Below, in pieces: positions 47,358 through 56,010 of a DNA stretch of 64,000 bases (position 1 is the stretch's first letter; every line of letters starts with the position of its first letter). A program made the position numbers and the translations under genes. This stretch comes from Ancylobacter polymorphus (GTDB taxonomy: Bacteria > Pseudomonadota > Alphaproteobacteria > Rhizobiales > Xanthobacteraceae), in the NCBI RefSeq assembly GCF_022836935.1, contig NZ_CP083239.1, positions 4,044,001 through 4,108,000 on the forward strand, in the 5' to 3' direction. The notes under the pieces are model-generated. The model did not search any database. It worked only from the letters and a program-made list of their open reading frames with translations, and was not told the origin of the DNA.

Positions 47358-48557
47358 ATGCAGCTTCCGCTGTTGGCCCTCGCAATGGCCTCTTTCGGCA
47401 TTGGCACGACCGAATTCGTCATCATGGGCCTCCTGCCGGAGGTCGCCGCCGATCTCTCGGTCAGCATCCCCGCCGCCGGCCTGCTGGTCACCGGCTATGC
47501 GCTCGGCGTCGTGGTGGGCGCGCCCATCGTCGCCATCATCACCAATTCCCTGCCGCGCAAGGGCACGCTGATCGGCCTTGCCAGCATGTTCGTGCTCGGC
47601 AATTTCCTCTGCGCCATCGCGCCGGACTACTGGTTCCTCATGGGCGCGCGGGTGGTCACCGCCTTCTGCCACGGCGCGTTTTTCGGCATCGGCGCGGTGG
47701 TGGCGGCCAATCTGGTGCCGCCGAATCAGCGGGCCAGCGCCATCGCGCTGATGTTCGCCGGGCTGACGCTGGCCAATGTGCTCGGCGTGCCGCTCGGCAC
47801 CGCGCTCGGCCAGGCCGCCGGCTGGCGCTCCACCTTCTGGGCGGTGGTGCTCATCGGCATTCTCGCGGTCAGCGCCATCGCTTTGTGGGTGCCGCGCGAC
47901 ATTCCCCATGCCTCGGGCAATATCCTGCGCGAATTCGCGGTGCTGAAGCGCCCGCAGGTGATCCTCACCATGCTGATGAGCGTGCTGGCCTCCGCCAGCC
48001 TGTTCTCGGTGTTCACCTATATCGCGCCGCTGCTGCGCGACGTGACCGGCTTCACCCCGCACGCCGTCACCTATGTGCTGCTGCTGTTCGGGGTCGGCAT
48101 TACCATCGGCAATCTGCTCGGCGGCAAGCTGGCGGACTGGCGGCTGATGCCTTCGCTGATGGCGAGCTTCATCGGGCTGGCCGCCGTGCTGGTGGCCTTC
48201 GTCTTCCTCAGCGGCTTTGCCGCCGCCACGGTCGCCACCGTCTTCGTCTGGGGCATTCTGGTGTTCGCCGTGGTGCCGCCGATCCAGATGCGGGTGGTGG
48301 ACGCCGCGGAAGGCGCGCCCAACCTCGCCTCGACGCTCAATCAGGGCGCGTTCAATCTCGGCAATGCCGCCGGTGCCTGGATCGGCGGGGCGGCGATCAC
48401 CTTCGGCATCAGCTATGCGGACCTGCCCTGGGTCGGCGCCGGGCTGGCGGTGGGCGCGCTCGGCCTGTGCGTCGCCTCGCAGGCGCTGGAACGCCGCACC
48501 GGCGGGCTGGTGGAAGCGGACGAGCTCGCCGGCGATGTCGCCTGCGAGGAGTGCTGA
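47358..48557 (+). CDS. MFS transporter, AraJ/YdhP-like
   Basis: A 399-residue major facilitator with twelve predicted helices. The N-terminal ALAMASFGIGTTEFVIMGLLPEVA is typical of the DHA1 AraJ/PbuE-type exporters of sugars, purines or drugs. The GxLaDxxRxKG loop is represented by NSLPRKGTL. The C-terminus ends in ACEEC. Its neighbours do not reveal the substrate. The ATG has no strong Shine-Dalgarno site. Confidence 0.9.
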   Translation: MQLPLLALAMASFGIGTTEFVIMGLLPEVAADLSVSIPAAGLLVTGYALGVVVGAPIVAIITNSLPRKGTLIGLASMFVLGNFLCAIAPDYWFLMGARVVTAFCHGAFFGIGAVVAANLVPPNQRASAIALMFAGLTLANVLGVPLGTALGQAAGWRSTFWAVVLIGILAVSAIALWVPRDIPHASGNILREFAVLKRPQVILTMLMSVLASASLFSVFTYIAPLLRDVTGFTPHAVTYVLLLFGVGITIGNLLGGKLADWRLMPSLMASFIGLAAVLVAFVFLSGFAAATVATVFVWGILVFAVVPPIQMRVVDAAEGAPNLASTLNQGAFNLGNAAGAWIGGAAITFGISYADLPWVGAGLAVGALGLCVASQALERRTGGLVEADELAGDVACEEC

Positions 48558-48672
48558 ACCGGCCCTGAGTCGCCCCCTCCCCGGGGGCGGTTTCCTTACG
48601 GCGCCGTCGCCAAAGCCGCGATTGCGCCGCCTTTGCATGGCTTAAGGGCTTTCTCGCCTCCGGACACTCCTC

Positions 48673-49602
48673 ATGCACGCCCAAAGCGCCAAGCGCGGCA
48701 TCCTTCTGATGATCGCGGGCTCGTCGATCTTCTCCACCAATGACGCCCTCTCCAAGCTGGCGCTGGCGCATATCCCGACCTCGCAGATCCTCGCCATGCG
48801 CGGCGTGCTCGCCGCGCTGCTGCTGCTCGCGGTGCTGGGCTGGATGGGTCAGCTACCGGCGCTGCGGCACATGATGGACCGGCGCGTGCTGCTGCGGGCG
48901 CTGACCGAGGCCGGGGTGGCGATGCTGTTCATCACCTCGATCTCGGTAATGTCGATCGCCGATTCGACCGCCATCCTGCAGGTCACCCCGCTCGCCACCA
49001 TGGCGGCGGCGGTGCTGCTGTTCGGCGCGCATATCGGCTGGCGGCAATGGGTGGCGGTCGGCATCGGCTTTCTCGGCGTGACGCTGATCGTCAAGCCCGG
49101 CAGCTCCGCCTTCGACACCATGGCGCTGCTGCCGCTCGGCGCGGCGCTGCTGATGGCGCTCCGCGATTTCATCACCGGCCGCATCGGCGCACATGTGCCG
49201 ACGCTGGTCGTCACCTTCACCACGGCGGTGGTCGGCATGGGCTTCGGCTTCGCCGGCAGTTCGGTGGAGCCCTGGCAGGCGGTCGATGCGCGGACGCTGG
49301 CCTATCTCGTCGGCGGCAGCATCTCGCTGGTCATCGGCCAGTTGCTGACCATCGCGGCGATGCGCACCGCCGACATCTCCCTGGTGGCGCCGTTCCGCTA
49401 TGCCGCCGTGGTCTGCGCCGTCGGCCTGTCCGCCGTGGTTTTCCACGACATGCCCGATCTCGTCTCCATCGGCGGCATGGCGCTCATCATGGCGGCGGGG
49501 CTCTACACCATGCACCACCATATGAGCGCCCGCGCCCTCACCGCCGCCCGCCCGACGCCGCGGGAGGCCACCGCCTGCGAGGGCCCCGGCGCCGGCGGCT
49601 GA
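48673..49602 (+). CDS. EamA-family (DMT) transporter
   Basis: A 309-residue membrane protein with ten helices and two EamA repeats (about 8-140 and 150-285). The N-terminal GSSIFSTNDALSKLAL is typical of the family. It follows the MFS gene by 115 bp on the same strand. Its stop lies 3 bp before the convergent TRAP gene's stop. The second DMT protein in the window has only family-level resemblance. Substrate unknown. Confidence 0.88.
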   Translation: MHAQSAKRGILLMIAGSSIFSTNDALSKLALAHIPTSQILAMRGVLAALLLLAVLGWMGQLPALRHMMDRRVLLRALTEAGVAMLFITSISVMSIADSTAILQVTPLATMAAAVLLFGAHIGWRQWVAVGIGFLGVTLIVKPGSSAFDTMALLPLGAALLMALRDFITGRIGAHVPTLVVTFTTAVVGMGFGFAGSSVEPWQAVDARTLAYLVGGSISLVIGQLLTIAAMRTADISLVAPFRYAAVVCAVGLSAVVFHDMPDLVSIGGMALIMAAGLYTMHHHMSARALTAARPTPREATACEGPGAGG

Positions 49603-49605
49603 GCC

Positions 49606-50712
49606 TCACCCCTTCTGGCGGGCGCGGATCATGTAGCCGTCGTAAGGATATTCGCCGACCTGCCACCACAGATACTCCTCGTTGCGGAAGGCGAGCATCG
49701 AGTCGTAGATCTTCTTGAAATCGGCGTTCTTGGCGGAAATCTCCGCCATCAGCGCGATGTTCTCCTTGTACGCCGCGTCCATCACCTCCGGCGGGAACGG
49801 GCGCAGCTGCGCCCCGCCGGCCACCAGCCGGCGCAGCGCCGCCGGGTTGCGGGCGTCGTATTTCGCCAGCATGTCGGCATTGGCATAGGCGGAGGCCGCC
49901 TCGAACGCGGCCTGGTAGGCCTTGGGCAGTTCCTCCCACGCCTTGCCATTGGCGATGAAATGGATGGTCGGCCCGCCTTCCCACCAGCCGGGATAGTAGT
50001 AATAGGGCGCCACCCGCACGAAGCCGAGCTTCTCGTCATCCACCGGGCCGACGAATTCGGCGGCGTCGATCGTGCCCTTTTCCAGCGCGGGATAGATGTC
50101 GCCGCCGGCGAAGTTCTGCGGCACCAGGCCGAGGCGCGCCAGCACCTGCCCGGCAATGCCGGGAATGCGCATCTTCAGGCCCTTGAGATCGCCGACCGAC
50201 TTGATCTCCTTGCGGAACCAGCCGCCCATCTGCGCGCCGGTATTGCCGCCGGCAAAGCCCACCACGCCATATTTCGCCAGGAACGCCGCCTGCAGCTCAT
50301 TGCCGCCGCCATGGTAGAGCCACGCCGTCTGCATGCGGGCATTGAGCCCGAAGGGCAGCGTGGTGAAGGGGGCGAAGGACGGGTCCTTGCCGATGTAATA
50401 ATACAGCGCCGTCTGGCACACCTCGACCGTGCGGTTCTGCACCGCGTCGAAGGCCTGCAGGCCGGGCACGATCTCGGCGGGGGCGAACACGTCGATGGTG
50501 AAGCGCCCATCCGTGGCCTCGCCGACATATTTCGACAGCAGGGTCGCCGCGCCATAGATGGTGTCGAGCGATTTCGGGTAGCTGGAGGTCAGCCGCCAGC
50601 GCAGCGTCGGCAGGCTCTGCGCCAGGGCGGGCGCGGCGAGCGTGGAGGCGGCGGCGGCAGTGGCGAGGCCGGCGCCCGTGATGAGGCCCCGGCGGGAAGG
50701 CGAATGCGGCAT
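49606..50712 (-). CDS. TRAP transporter substrate-binding protein, copy 1
   Basis: A 368-residue periplasmic binding protein of the DctP/TakP type. The N-terminus has a twin-arginine-like signal (SRRGLITGAG then a hydrophobic stretch, ending APALAQ). Mature-protein features include IVPGLQAFDAVQNRTVEV, GGWFRKE and PYYYYPGWWEGGPT, which are typical of members binding 2-oxo acids or lactate. The ATG at 50712 is the signal start. A homolog lies directly upstream on the same strand. The DctQ and DctM subunits are absent from the window. Confidence 0.9.
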   Translation of the reverse strand: MPHSPSRRGLITGAGLATAAAASTLAAPALAQSLPTLRWRLTSSYPKSLDTIYGAATLLSKYVGEATDGRFTIDVFAPAEIVPGLQAFDAVQNRTVEVCQTALYYYIGKDPSFAPFTTLPFGLNARMQTAWLYHGGGNELQAAFLAKYGVVGFAGGNTGAQMGGWFRKEIKSVGDLKGLKMRIPGIAGQVLARLGLVPQNFAGGDIYPALEKGTIDAAEFVGPVDDEKLGFVRVAPYYYYPGWWEGGPTIHFIANGKAWEELPKAYQAAFEAASAYANADMLAKYDARNPAALRRLVAGGAQLRPFPPEVMDAAYKENIALMAEISAKNADFKKIYDSMLAFRNEEYLWWQVGEYPYDGYMIRARQKG

Positions 50713-50739
50713 CGGCGTTTCCTCTGGTGTTTCTTTATT

Positions 50740-50842
50740 CCCTCTCCCCGTTGGGGAGAGGTGGCCCGCGAAGCGGGTCGGTGAGGGGGCGAGGCGGAAG
50801 ACAAGGCCCCTCACCCCAACCCTCTCCCCGATGGGGAGAGGG
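50740..50842. repeat. Palindromic repeat cluster between TRAP genes
   Basis: Two hairpins CCTCTCCCC-GTT/GAT-GGGGAGAGG face each other at 50741 and 50821, with GTGAGGGG and CCCCTCAC arms between them. This is the widespread intergenic palindromic repeat type seen in many proteobacteria. It fills most of the 137-bp gap. Confidence 0.8.
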
Positions 50843-50849
50843 AGAAGCC

Positions 50850-51938
50850 TCACCCCCGCGTGCGGGCGCGGATCATGTAGCCGTCATAGGGGTATTCGCC
50901 AACCTGCCACCACAGATACTCCTCGTTGCGGAAGGCGATCTGCGCGTCCATGATTTTCTTGAACCCGGCATTCTTGGCGCTGATCTCGGCGATCAGCTCG
51001 TTCGAGGCCTTCCACGAGGCGTCGAGGAAGCTCTGCGGGAAGGTGCGCAGCTGCGCGCCCGCCGCCACCAGCCGGCGCAGCGCCGCCGGGTTGAAGGCGT
51101 CGTATTTCGCCAGCATGTCGCTATTGGCATAGGCCACCGCCGCCTCGAACGCCGCCTGATAGGCTTTGGGCAGGGCGTTCCACTTGTCGCGGTTGACCAC
51201 GACATTCATCGTCGGCCCGCCATCCCACCAGCCGGGATAGTAGTAATAGGGCGCCACCCGCACGAAGCCGAGCTTCTCGTCATCATAGGGTCCCACCCAT
51301 TCGCAGGCGTCGATCGTGCCCTTTTCCAGCGCGGCATAGATGTCGCCGGGGGCGATCTGCTGCGGCACCACGCCGAGCTTGGCCACCACCTGCCCGGCAA
51401 TGCCGCCGATGCGGAATTTCAGGCCACGGAAGTCGGCAAGGTCCTTCACCTCCTTGCGGAACCAGCCGCCCATCTGGGTGCCGGTATTGCCGCCAAGAAA
51501 GCCGACAAGATTGTATTTGGCGAGGAACTCGTCCTGCAATTCGCGCCCGCCGCCATGGTAGAACCAGGCGTTCTGCATCCGCGCGTTCAGTCCGAACGGC
51601 ATGGTGGTGAAGCAGGCGAAGGCCGGGTCCTTGCCGGTGTAGTAATAGAGCGGCGTCTGCGCCACCTCGACCGTGCCGTTCTGCACCGCGTCGAGCGCCT
51701 GAAGCCCCGGCACGATCTCGCCGGCGGCGAAGTTCTGGATGACGAAACGGCCCTCCGTCACCTCGCTTACATATTTTGACACCAGCTCATTGGCGCCGAA
51801 AATGGCATCCAGCACCTTCGGCACGGACGAGGTGAGCCGCCAGCGCACCTGCGGCGCGTCCTGCGCCAAAGCGGGGGCGGCGAGCGTGGCGGCGGGGGCG
51901 GCAAGAGCGGCGGTGCGGAGAAAATCGCGGCGCTTCAT
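50850..51938 (-). CDS. TRAP transporter substrate-binding protein, copy 2
   Basis: A 362-residue paralog of the preceding binding protein. The N-terminal MKRRDFLRTAALAAPAA is a clear Tat signal, ending APALAQD. The body keeps IVPGLQALDAVQNGTVEV, GGWFRKEV, PYYYYPGWWDGGPT and the shared C-terminal EEYLWWQVGEYPYDGYMIRAR. The two copies differ mostly in the binding lobes, hinting at distinct ligands. It is divergent from the lyase-family gene. Confidence 0.9.
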   Translation of the reverse strand: MKRRDFLRTAALAAPAATLAAPALAQDAPQVRWRLTSSVPKVLDAIFGANELVSKYVSEVTEGRFVIQNFAAGEIVPGLQALDAVQNGTVEVAQTPLYYYTGKDPAFACFTTMPFGLNARMQNAWFYHGGGRELQDEFLAKYNLVGFLGGNTGTQMGGWFRKEVKDLADFRGLKFRIGGIAGQVVAKLGVVPQQIAPGDIYAALEKGTIDACEWVGPYDDEKLGFVRVAPYYYYPGWWDGGPTMNVVVNRDKWNALPKAYQAAFEAAVAYANSDMLAKYDAFNPAALRRLVAAGAQLRTFPQSFLDASWKASNELIAEISAKNAGFKKIMDAQIAFRNEEYLWWQVGEYPYDGYMIRARTRG

Positions 51939-52017
51939 GGGCAGGCAGAGCTCCGGGGGCTGGCTCCGAGGGGGCGGCGGATGTTTGCAGCAGCCCGGCC
52001 CGTAGGGCAACCGGCTG

Positions 52018-52046
52018 TTGCCTCGCCGCTGAAATGTTCTTAATAT
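52018..52046 (+). promoter_or_regulatory. Promoter of the PEP-mutase-family gene
   Basis: TTGCCT (52018-52023) and TAATAT (52041-52046) are 17 bp apart. The start codon at 52095 is 48 bp beyond. The -10 is close to consensus. Confidence 0.55.
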
Positions 52047-52094
52047 GTTCACACACGCCGGTTAGCGTCTGGCCCGCATCCGGAGATGATCGCC

Positions 52095-52925
52095 ATGGAC
52101 GACAAGGCCGCCCGCTTCCGCGCCCTGCATGAAGGGCCCGGCGCCTTCATCCTGCCCAACCCGTGGGATGCCGGTACGGCGCGCATTTTCGCCGCGCTGG
52201 GCTTTCCCGCCCTCGCCACCACCAGCGCCGGAATGGATTTTTCCCGCGGCGTCGCGGAGGGCACCACCTCGCGCGCGGACCTTCTCGCCCACTGCGCCAG
52301 CATCGTCGCCGCGACGCCCCTGCCCGTGTCGGCCGATCTGGAAATGGGGCTTGGCGACAGCCCGGAAAGCGCGGGCGAGACCATCCGCGCCGCCGCCGCG
52401 CTCGGGCTGGCCGGCGGATCGCTGGAGGACCACACCGGCCGGCCGGACGCGCCGATCTACGATTTCACCCTCGCGGTCGAGCGCATCGCGGCGGCGGCCG
52501 AGGCCCGCAATGCATTGAGCGGCGATTTCGTGCTCACCGCGCGGGCGGAGAATTTCCTGTGGGGGCGCCCGGATCTCGACGACACCATCCGCCGGCTCCA
52601 GGCCTTCGAGGCGGCGGGCGCGGATGTGCTTTACGCCCCCGGCCTGCCGGATATCGAGGCGGTGCGCACGGTCTGCGCGTCGGTGACGCGGCCGGTCAAT
52701 GTGGTGGTCGGCATCGGCAAGACGCGCTTCACCCGCGAGGAGCTGAGCGCGGCCGGCGTGCGGCGCATCAGCATCGGCTCCAGCCTCGCCCGCCTCGCCT
52801 ATGGCGCTGTGACCCGCGCCGCGCAAACCATGCGCGACGAGGGGCGTTTCGACTTTGTCGACGGCGCCATGGGCTTTGCCGAGATCGAGGCGTTCTTCAC
52901 CGCCTTCGCGGCGCAGCCGCGTTGA
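52095..52925 (+). CDS. Isocitrate lyase / PEP mutase family enzyme
   Basis: A 276-residue TIM-barrel of the isocitrate lyase/PEP mutase superfamily, whose members cleave or rearrange C-C or C-P bonds of 2-oxo acids with Mg2+. The metal region DLEMGLGDSPE is clear, followed by SLEDHTG and TARAENFLWG; the isocitrate-lyase KKCGH loop is absent, so oxaloacetate decarboxylase or a related lyase is more likely. The ATG at 52095 follows GGAG by 8 nt; an in-frame ATG at 52086 overlaps the ribosome site. It is divergent from the TRAP gene copy 2. Confidence 0.88.
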   Translation: MDDKAARFRALHEGPGAFILPNPWDAGTARIFAALGFPALATTSAGMDFSRGVAEGTTSRADLLAHCASIVAATPLPVSADLEMGLGDSPESAGETIRAAAALGLAGGSLEDHTGRPDAPIYDFTLAVERIAAAAEARNALSGDFVLTARAENFLWGRPDLDDTIRRLQAFEAAGADVLYAPGLPDIEAVRTVCASVTRPVNVVVGIGKTRFTREELSAAGVRRISIGSSLARLAYGAVTRAAQTMRDEGRFDFVDGAMGFAEIEAFFTAFAAQPR

Positions 52926-52973
52926 GCGCGGAAGGGTGAGGCGGCACGGGCCGCCTCCCCTCGCCGGTTAGCG

Positions 52974-54188
52974 TCAGCCTTCCATCACGATGCGGGGCGC
53001 CGGGCGCGCCGCACTGCGCCGGCCGGCCAGCGCCTCGCGCACCGAATTGGCGATGGCGCGGTAGATGCCGGCCTCGGCGCTGTCCGGCCGGGTCGCCACC
53101 ACCGGCAGGCCGGCGTCAGAGGTCTCGCGGATCGACATTTGCAGCGGCACCTCGCCGAGGAAGGGCACGCCGAGCCGCTGCGCCTCGTGCCGCGCCCCGC
53201 CATGGCCGAACACGTCGGAACGGGTGCCGCAATGCGGGCACATGAAATAGCTCATATTCTCGACCACGCCGAGCACCGGCACATTCACCTTCTGGAACAT
53301 GGCGACGCCGCGCCGCGCGTCGATCAGCGCGAGGTCCTGCGGGGTGGAGACGATAACCGCGCCGGCCAGCGGCACCTGCTGCGCCATGGTCAGCTGCGCG
53401 TCGCCGGTGCCGGGCGGCATGTCGACCACGAGAATGTCGAGCGGCGCCCAGTTCACTTCCTTCAGCATCTGGCTGATCGCCGACATCACCATCGGCCCGC
53501 GCCAGATCATCGGCGTCTCTTCCTCCACGAGGAAGCCGATGGACATCACCTTGAGGCCGAAGGCCTGCATCGGCGTGATCATCCGCCCGTTCACCTCCGG
53601 CCGGCCTTTCAGCCCCATCAGACGCGGCACGGAAGGGCCGTAAATGTCGGCGTCGAGCAGGCCGACCTTGAGGCCGGAGGCGGCAAGGCCAAGCGCGAGA
53701 TTGGCCGCCAGCGTCGACTTGCCCACCCCGCCCTTGCCGGAGGCCACTGCGATGATGGCGCCGACGCCCGGCAGGCCCGGCGTTTCCTTCTGCGGATCGG
53801 CCGGCGGCTGCGCATGCGAATGGCCCGCGTGGCTATGTCCGGCATGGGAATGTCCGGCATGCGAATGACCGGCATGCGAATGACCGCCGGCAGCCGGGGC
53901 GCGCGCGGACGCCGGCGTGTGCGAGGCGATGGGCGGCAGGCCCGCCTTGCGCTCGGCGGTCAGTGCCACCAGCGCCGAGGTCACGCCCGGCGTGCCGCGC
54001 ACGGTGCGCTCCACGGCGGCGCGCACCGGCTCCCAGGCGCGGGCTTCAGTGGCATCGACGGTGAGCGAGAGATAGACCTTGCCGTCCGAGACCAGCACCT
54101 CCGAGAGCACGCCGGCCTCGGTCACGGGACGGCCATCGGGGGCGGAAACCTGCGCCAGCCGCGCCTTCACATCGTCTGCCGTCGCCAT
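52974..54188 (-). CDS. Mrp/ApbC Fe-S carrier ATPase with His-rich linker
   Basis: A 404-residue P-loop ATPase that carries or inserts Fe-S clusters. The N-terminal MIP18/DUF59 domain spans about 1-85; the ATPase begins near 145 with GKGGVGKST (151-159) and has the cluster-binding CPHC. Between them lies a linker with five GHSHA units (102-126), encoded by a 15-bp repeat, unusual for the family and able to bind metals. Catalytic motifs are complete. The protein is cytoplasmic. The gene is convergent with the lyase and divergent from the amino-acid ABC genes. Confidence 0.93.
   Translation of the reverse strand: MATADDVKARLAQVSAPDGRPVTEAGVLSEVLVSDGKVYLSLTVDATEARAWEPVRAAVERTVRGTPGVTSALVALTAERKAGLPPIASHTPASARAPAAGGHSHAGHSHAGHSHAGHSHAGHSHAQPPADPQKETPGLPGVGAIIAVASGKGGVGKSTLAANLALGLAASGLKVGLLDADIYGPSVPRLMGLKGRPEVNGRMITPMQAFGLKVMSIGFLVEEETPMIWRGPMVMSAISQMLKEVNWAPLDILVVDMPPGTGDAQLTMAQQVPLAGAVIVSTPQDLALIDARRGVAMFQKVNVPVLGVVENMSYFMCPHCGTRSDVFGHGGARHEAQRLGVPFLGEVPLQMSIRETSDAGLPVVATRPDSAEAGIYRAIANSVREALAGRRSAARPAPRIVMEG
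53811..53885 (-). repeat. 15-bp coding tandem repeat in mrp
   Basis: Five imperfect copies of a 15-bp unit encode the GHSHA series. The last two copies, at the upstream end, are identical, showing recent duplication. Copy number is likely variable between strains. Confidence 0.85.
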
Positions 54189-54301
54189 TGCGCGCTTCTC
54201 CTCAATAGAGCTGTTTCAAGCTGAGACACACCAGCGCGCGCGAAGCGTCAACCCGTGCCGCGCCGTCGGGTGATCGGCGCCCGCTATGGCGTTGCATTGC
54301 A

Positions 54302-54327
54302 CACAAATGGATCAGTACGACTTTGTG
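54302..54327. promoter_or_regulatory. Spaced inverted repeat upstream of the ABC operon
   Basis: CACAAA and TTTGTG arms are 14 bp apart, 110-135 bp before the binding-protein start, in a locally AT-rich stretch. Possible regulator site. Confidence 0.25.
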
Positions 54328-54436
54328 ACTAGGGATGCGGCACCCCAGTTGCGCAATATTTGGAAATAGTGCCAGCATGGGTTGCCGGAAAAACCACAAC
54401 GCACCGGCGCAGCGCACTCTTTCAGAGGGGAACATC

Positions 54437-55213
54437 ATGAGCCTTGTCACCCGCCTCGCGGCGGTGGCCATCCTCGCGGCTGCCATGGCCGGCGGCGCCT
54501 CCGCCAAGGAATGGAAGACCGTCCGCATCGGCACCGAAGGCGCCTACCCGCCCTTTAACTATGTCGAGAATGGCGAGCTGAAAGGCTTCGACATCGACAT
54601 CGCCAAGGCGCTCTGCGCCAAGATGAAGGTGGAATGCACCTTCACCGCGCAGGATTGGGACGGCATCATCCCGGCGTTGCTCGCCAATAAGTACGACGCC
54701 ATCGTCGCCTCGATGTCGATCACCGAGGAGCGCAAGCAGCAGATCGCCTTCTCGAAGAAATACTACAAGACCCCCGCCACCTTCGTCGTGCCGACCGGCT
54801 CCGCCATCACCGAGACCTCGCCGCAGGCGCTGAAGGGCAAGGTGCTGGGCGCGCAGGGCTCCACCATCCATTCCAACTATCTCGAAGACGTGTACGCCAA
54901 GGCCGGCGCCGAGGTGAAGCTCTACGGCAAGCAGGACGAGGCCAATCTCGACCTCGCCAATGGCCGCCTCGACGCGGTGCTCGCCGACAAGGTGGTGCTG
55001 CTGGAATGGCTCGGCACCAATGAAGGCAAGTGCTGCAAGTTCACCGGCGCCGAACACACCGACCCGAAATATTTCGGCGAGGGCGTCGGTGTCGGCATCC
55101 GCAAGGGCGACCCGGAACTGGTCGCCATGTTCAACAAGGCGATCGACGAGATCGTCGCCGACGGCACCTACAAGACCATCAACGACAAGTACTTCCCCTT
55201 CAGCGTCTACTGA
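54437..55213 (+). CDS. Polar amino-acid ABC transporter substrate-binding protein
   Basis: A 258-residue periplasmic protein of the HisJ/ArgT family. Signal peptide covers about 1-22 (ending GGASA-KE). The mature part has RIGTEGAYPPFNYV and ELKGFDIDIAKALC, the classic start for lysine/arginine/ornithine or histidine receptors, and the motif MSITEERKQQIAFS. AGAGGGG precedes the ATG. It is the first gene of a unit with two permease genes; the cognate ATPase is not in the window. Confidence 0.93.
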   Translation: MSLVTRLAAVAILAAAMAGGASAKEWKTVRIGTEGAYPPFNYVENGELKGFDIDIAKALCAKMKVECTFTAQDWDGIIPALLANKYDAIVASMSITEERKQQIAFSKKYYKTPATFVVPTGSAITETSPQALKGKVLGAQGSTIHSNYLEDVYAKAGAEVKLYGKQDEANLDLANGRLDAVLADKVVLLEWLGTNEGKCCKFTGAEHTDPKYFGEGVGVGIRKGDPELVAMFNKAIDEIVADGTYKTINDKYFPFSVY

Positions 55214-55287
55214 CGCCCCGCCCCGGCGCCGCCCCCTTTTGGGGACGGCGCCTTCTCGTCCGCTGACCGGGGGACCTGCCGTCCGTC

Positions 55288-56010
55288 ATGCTGAGTCTGC
55301 TTGAGCTGCTCTCCTTCGGTCCCAATGGCTGGGGCGACGAGATTTTGCAGGGCGCACTGCTCACCATCGAGCTCGCCCTCGTCACCCTCCCCGTCGGCAT
55401 CGCCATCGGCCTCGCCGTGGCTCTGGCAAAGGATTCGTCCTCGCGCGTGCTGCGCGCGGTGGGCGATCTCTACACCACGGTGTTTCGTGGCCTGCCGGAA
55501 CTGCTCACCCTGTTCATCGTCTATTATGGCGGGCAGATGCTGCTCACCCGCCTCGCCGGCTATCTGGTCGAGGGCGCGCATATCGAGGTGAACCAGTTCG
55601 TCGCCGGCGTGGTGGCGCTCGGCCTCGTGCTCGGCGCCTTTTCCAGCGAGGTGCTGCTCGCAGCCATCCGTGCCGTGCCCAAGGGCCAGAAGGAAGCCGC
55701 CCACGCGCTCGGCCTGTCGGGCTGGCGCACCTTCCGGCTCATCACCTTCCCCCAGCTCTGGCGCGTCGCCCTGCCGGGCCTGTCCAACAACTGGATGGTG
55801 CTGTTGAAGGACACCTCGCTGGTCTCGGTCATCGCCATCAGCGACCTGATGCGCCAGACCTCGATCGCGGTGGGCGTGACCAAGCAGCCCTTCTTCTTCT
55901 ATCTCGTCGCCTGCCTGATCTATCTGGTGTTCTCCGGCCTCTCCAGCCTCGTCTTCACCGCGCTGGAAAACCGGGCCTCGCGCGGCTTCAAGCGGGTGGG
56001 AGGTCATTGA
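55288..56010 (+). CDS. Amino-acid ABC transporter permease (HisQ-like)
   Basis: A 240-residue inner-membrane permease of the HisM/HisQ family with five helices. The EAA loop is EAAHALGLSGWRTFRLITFPQLWRVALPGL. It pairs with the next gene, and both should share one ATPase dimer. A 74-bp gap separates it from the binding-protein gene. The start ATG is preceded by a weak site. Confidence 0.92.
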   Translation: MLSLLELLSFGPNGWGDEILQGALLTIELALVTLPVGIAIGLAVALAKDSSSRVLRAVGDLYTTVFRGLPELLTLFIVYYGGQMLLTRLAGYLVEGAHIEVNQFVAGVVALGLVLGAFSSEVLLAAIRAVPKGQKEAAHALGLSGWRTFRLITFPQLWRVALPGLSNNWMVLLKDTSLVSVIAISDLMRQTSIAVGVTKQPFFFYLVACLIYLVFSGLSSLVFTALENRASRGFKRVGGH

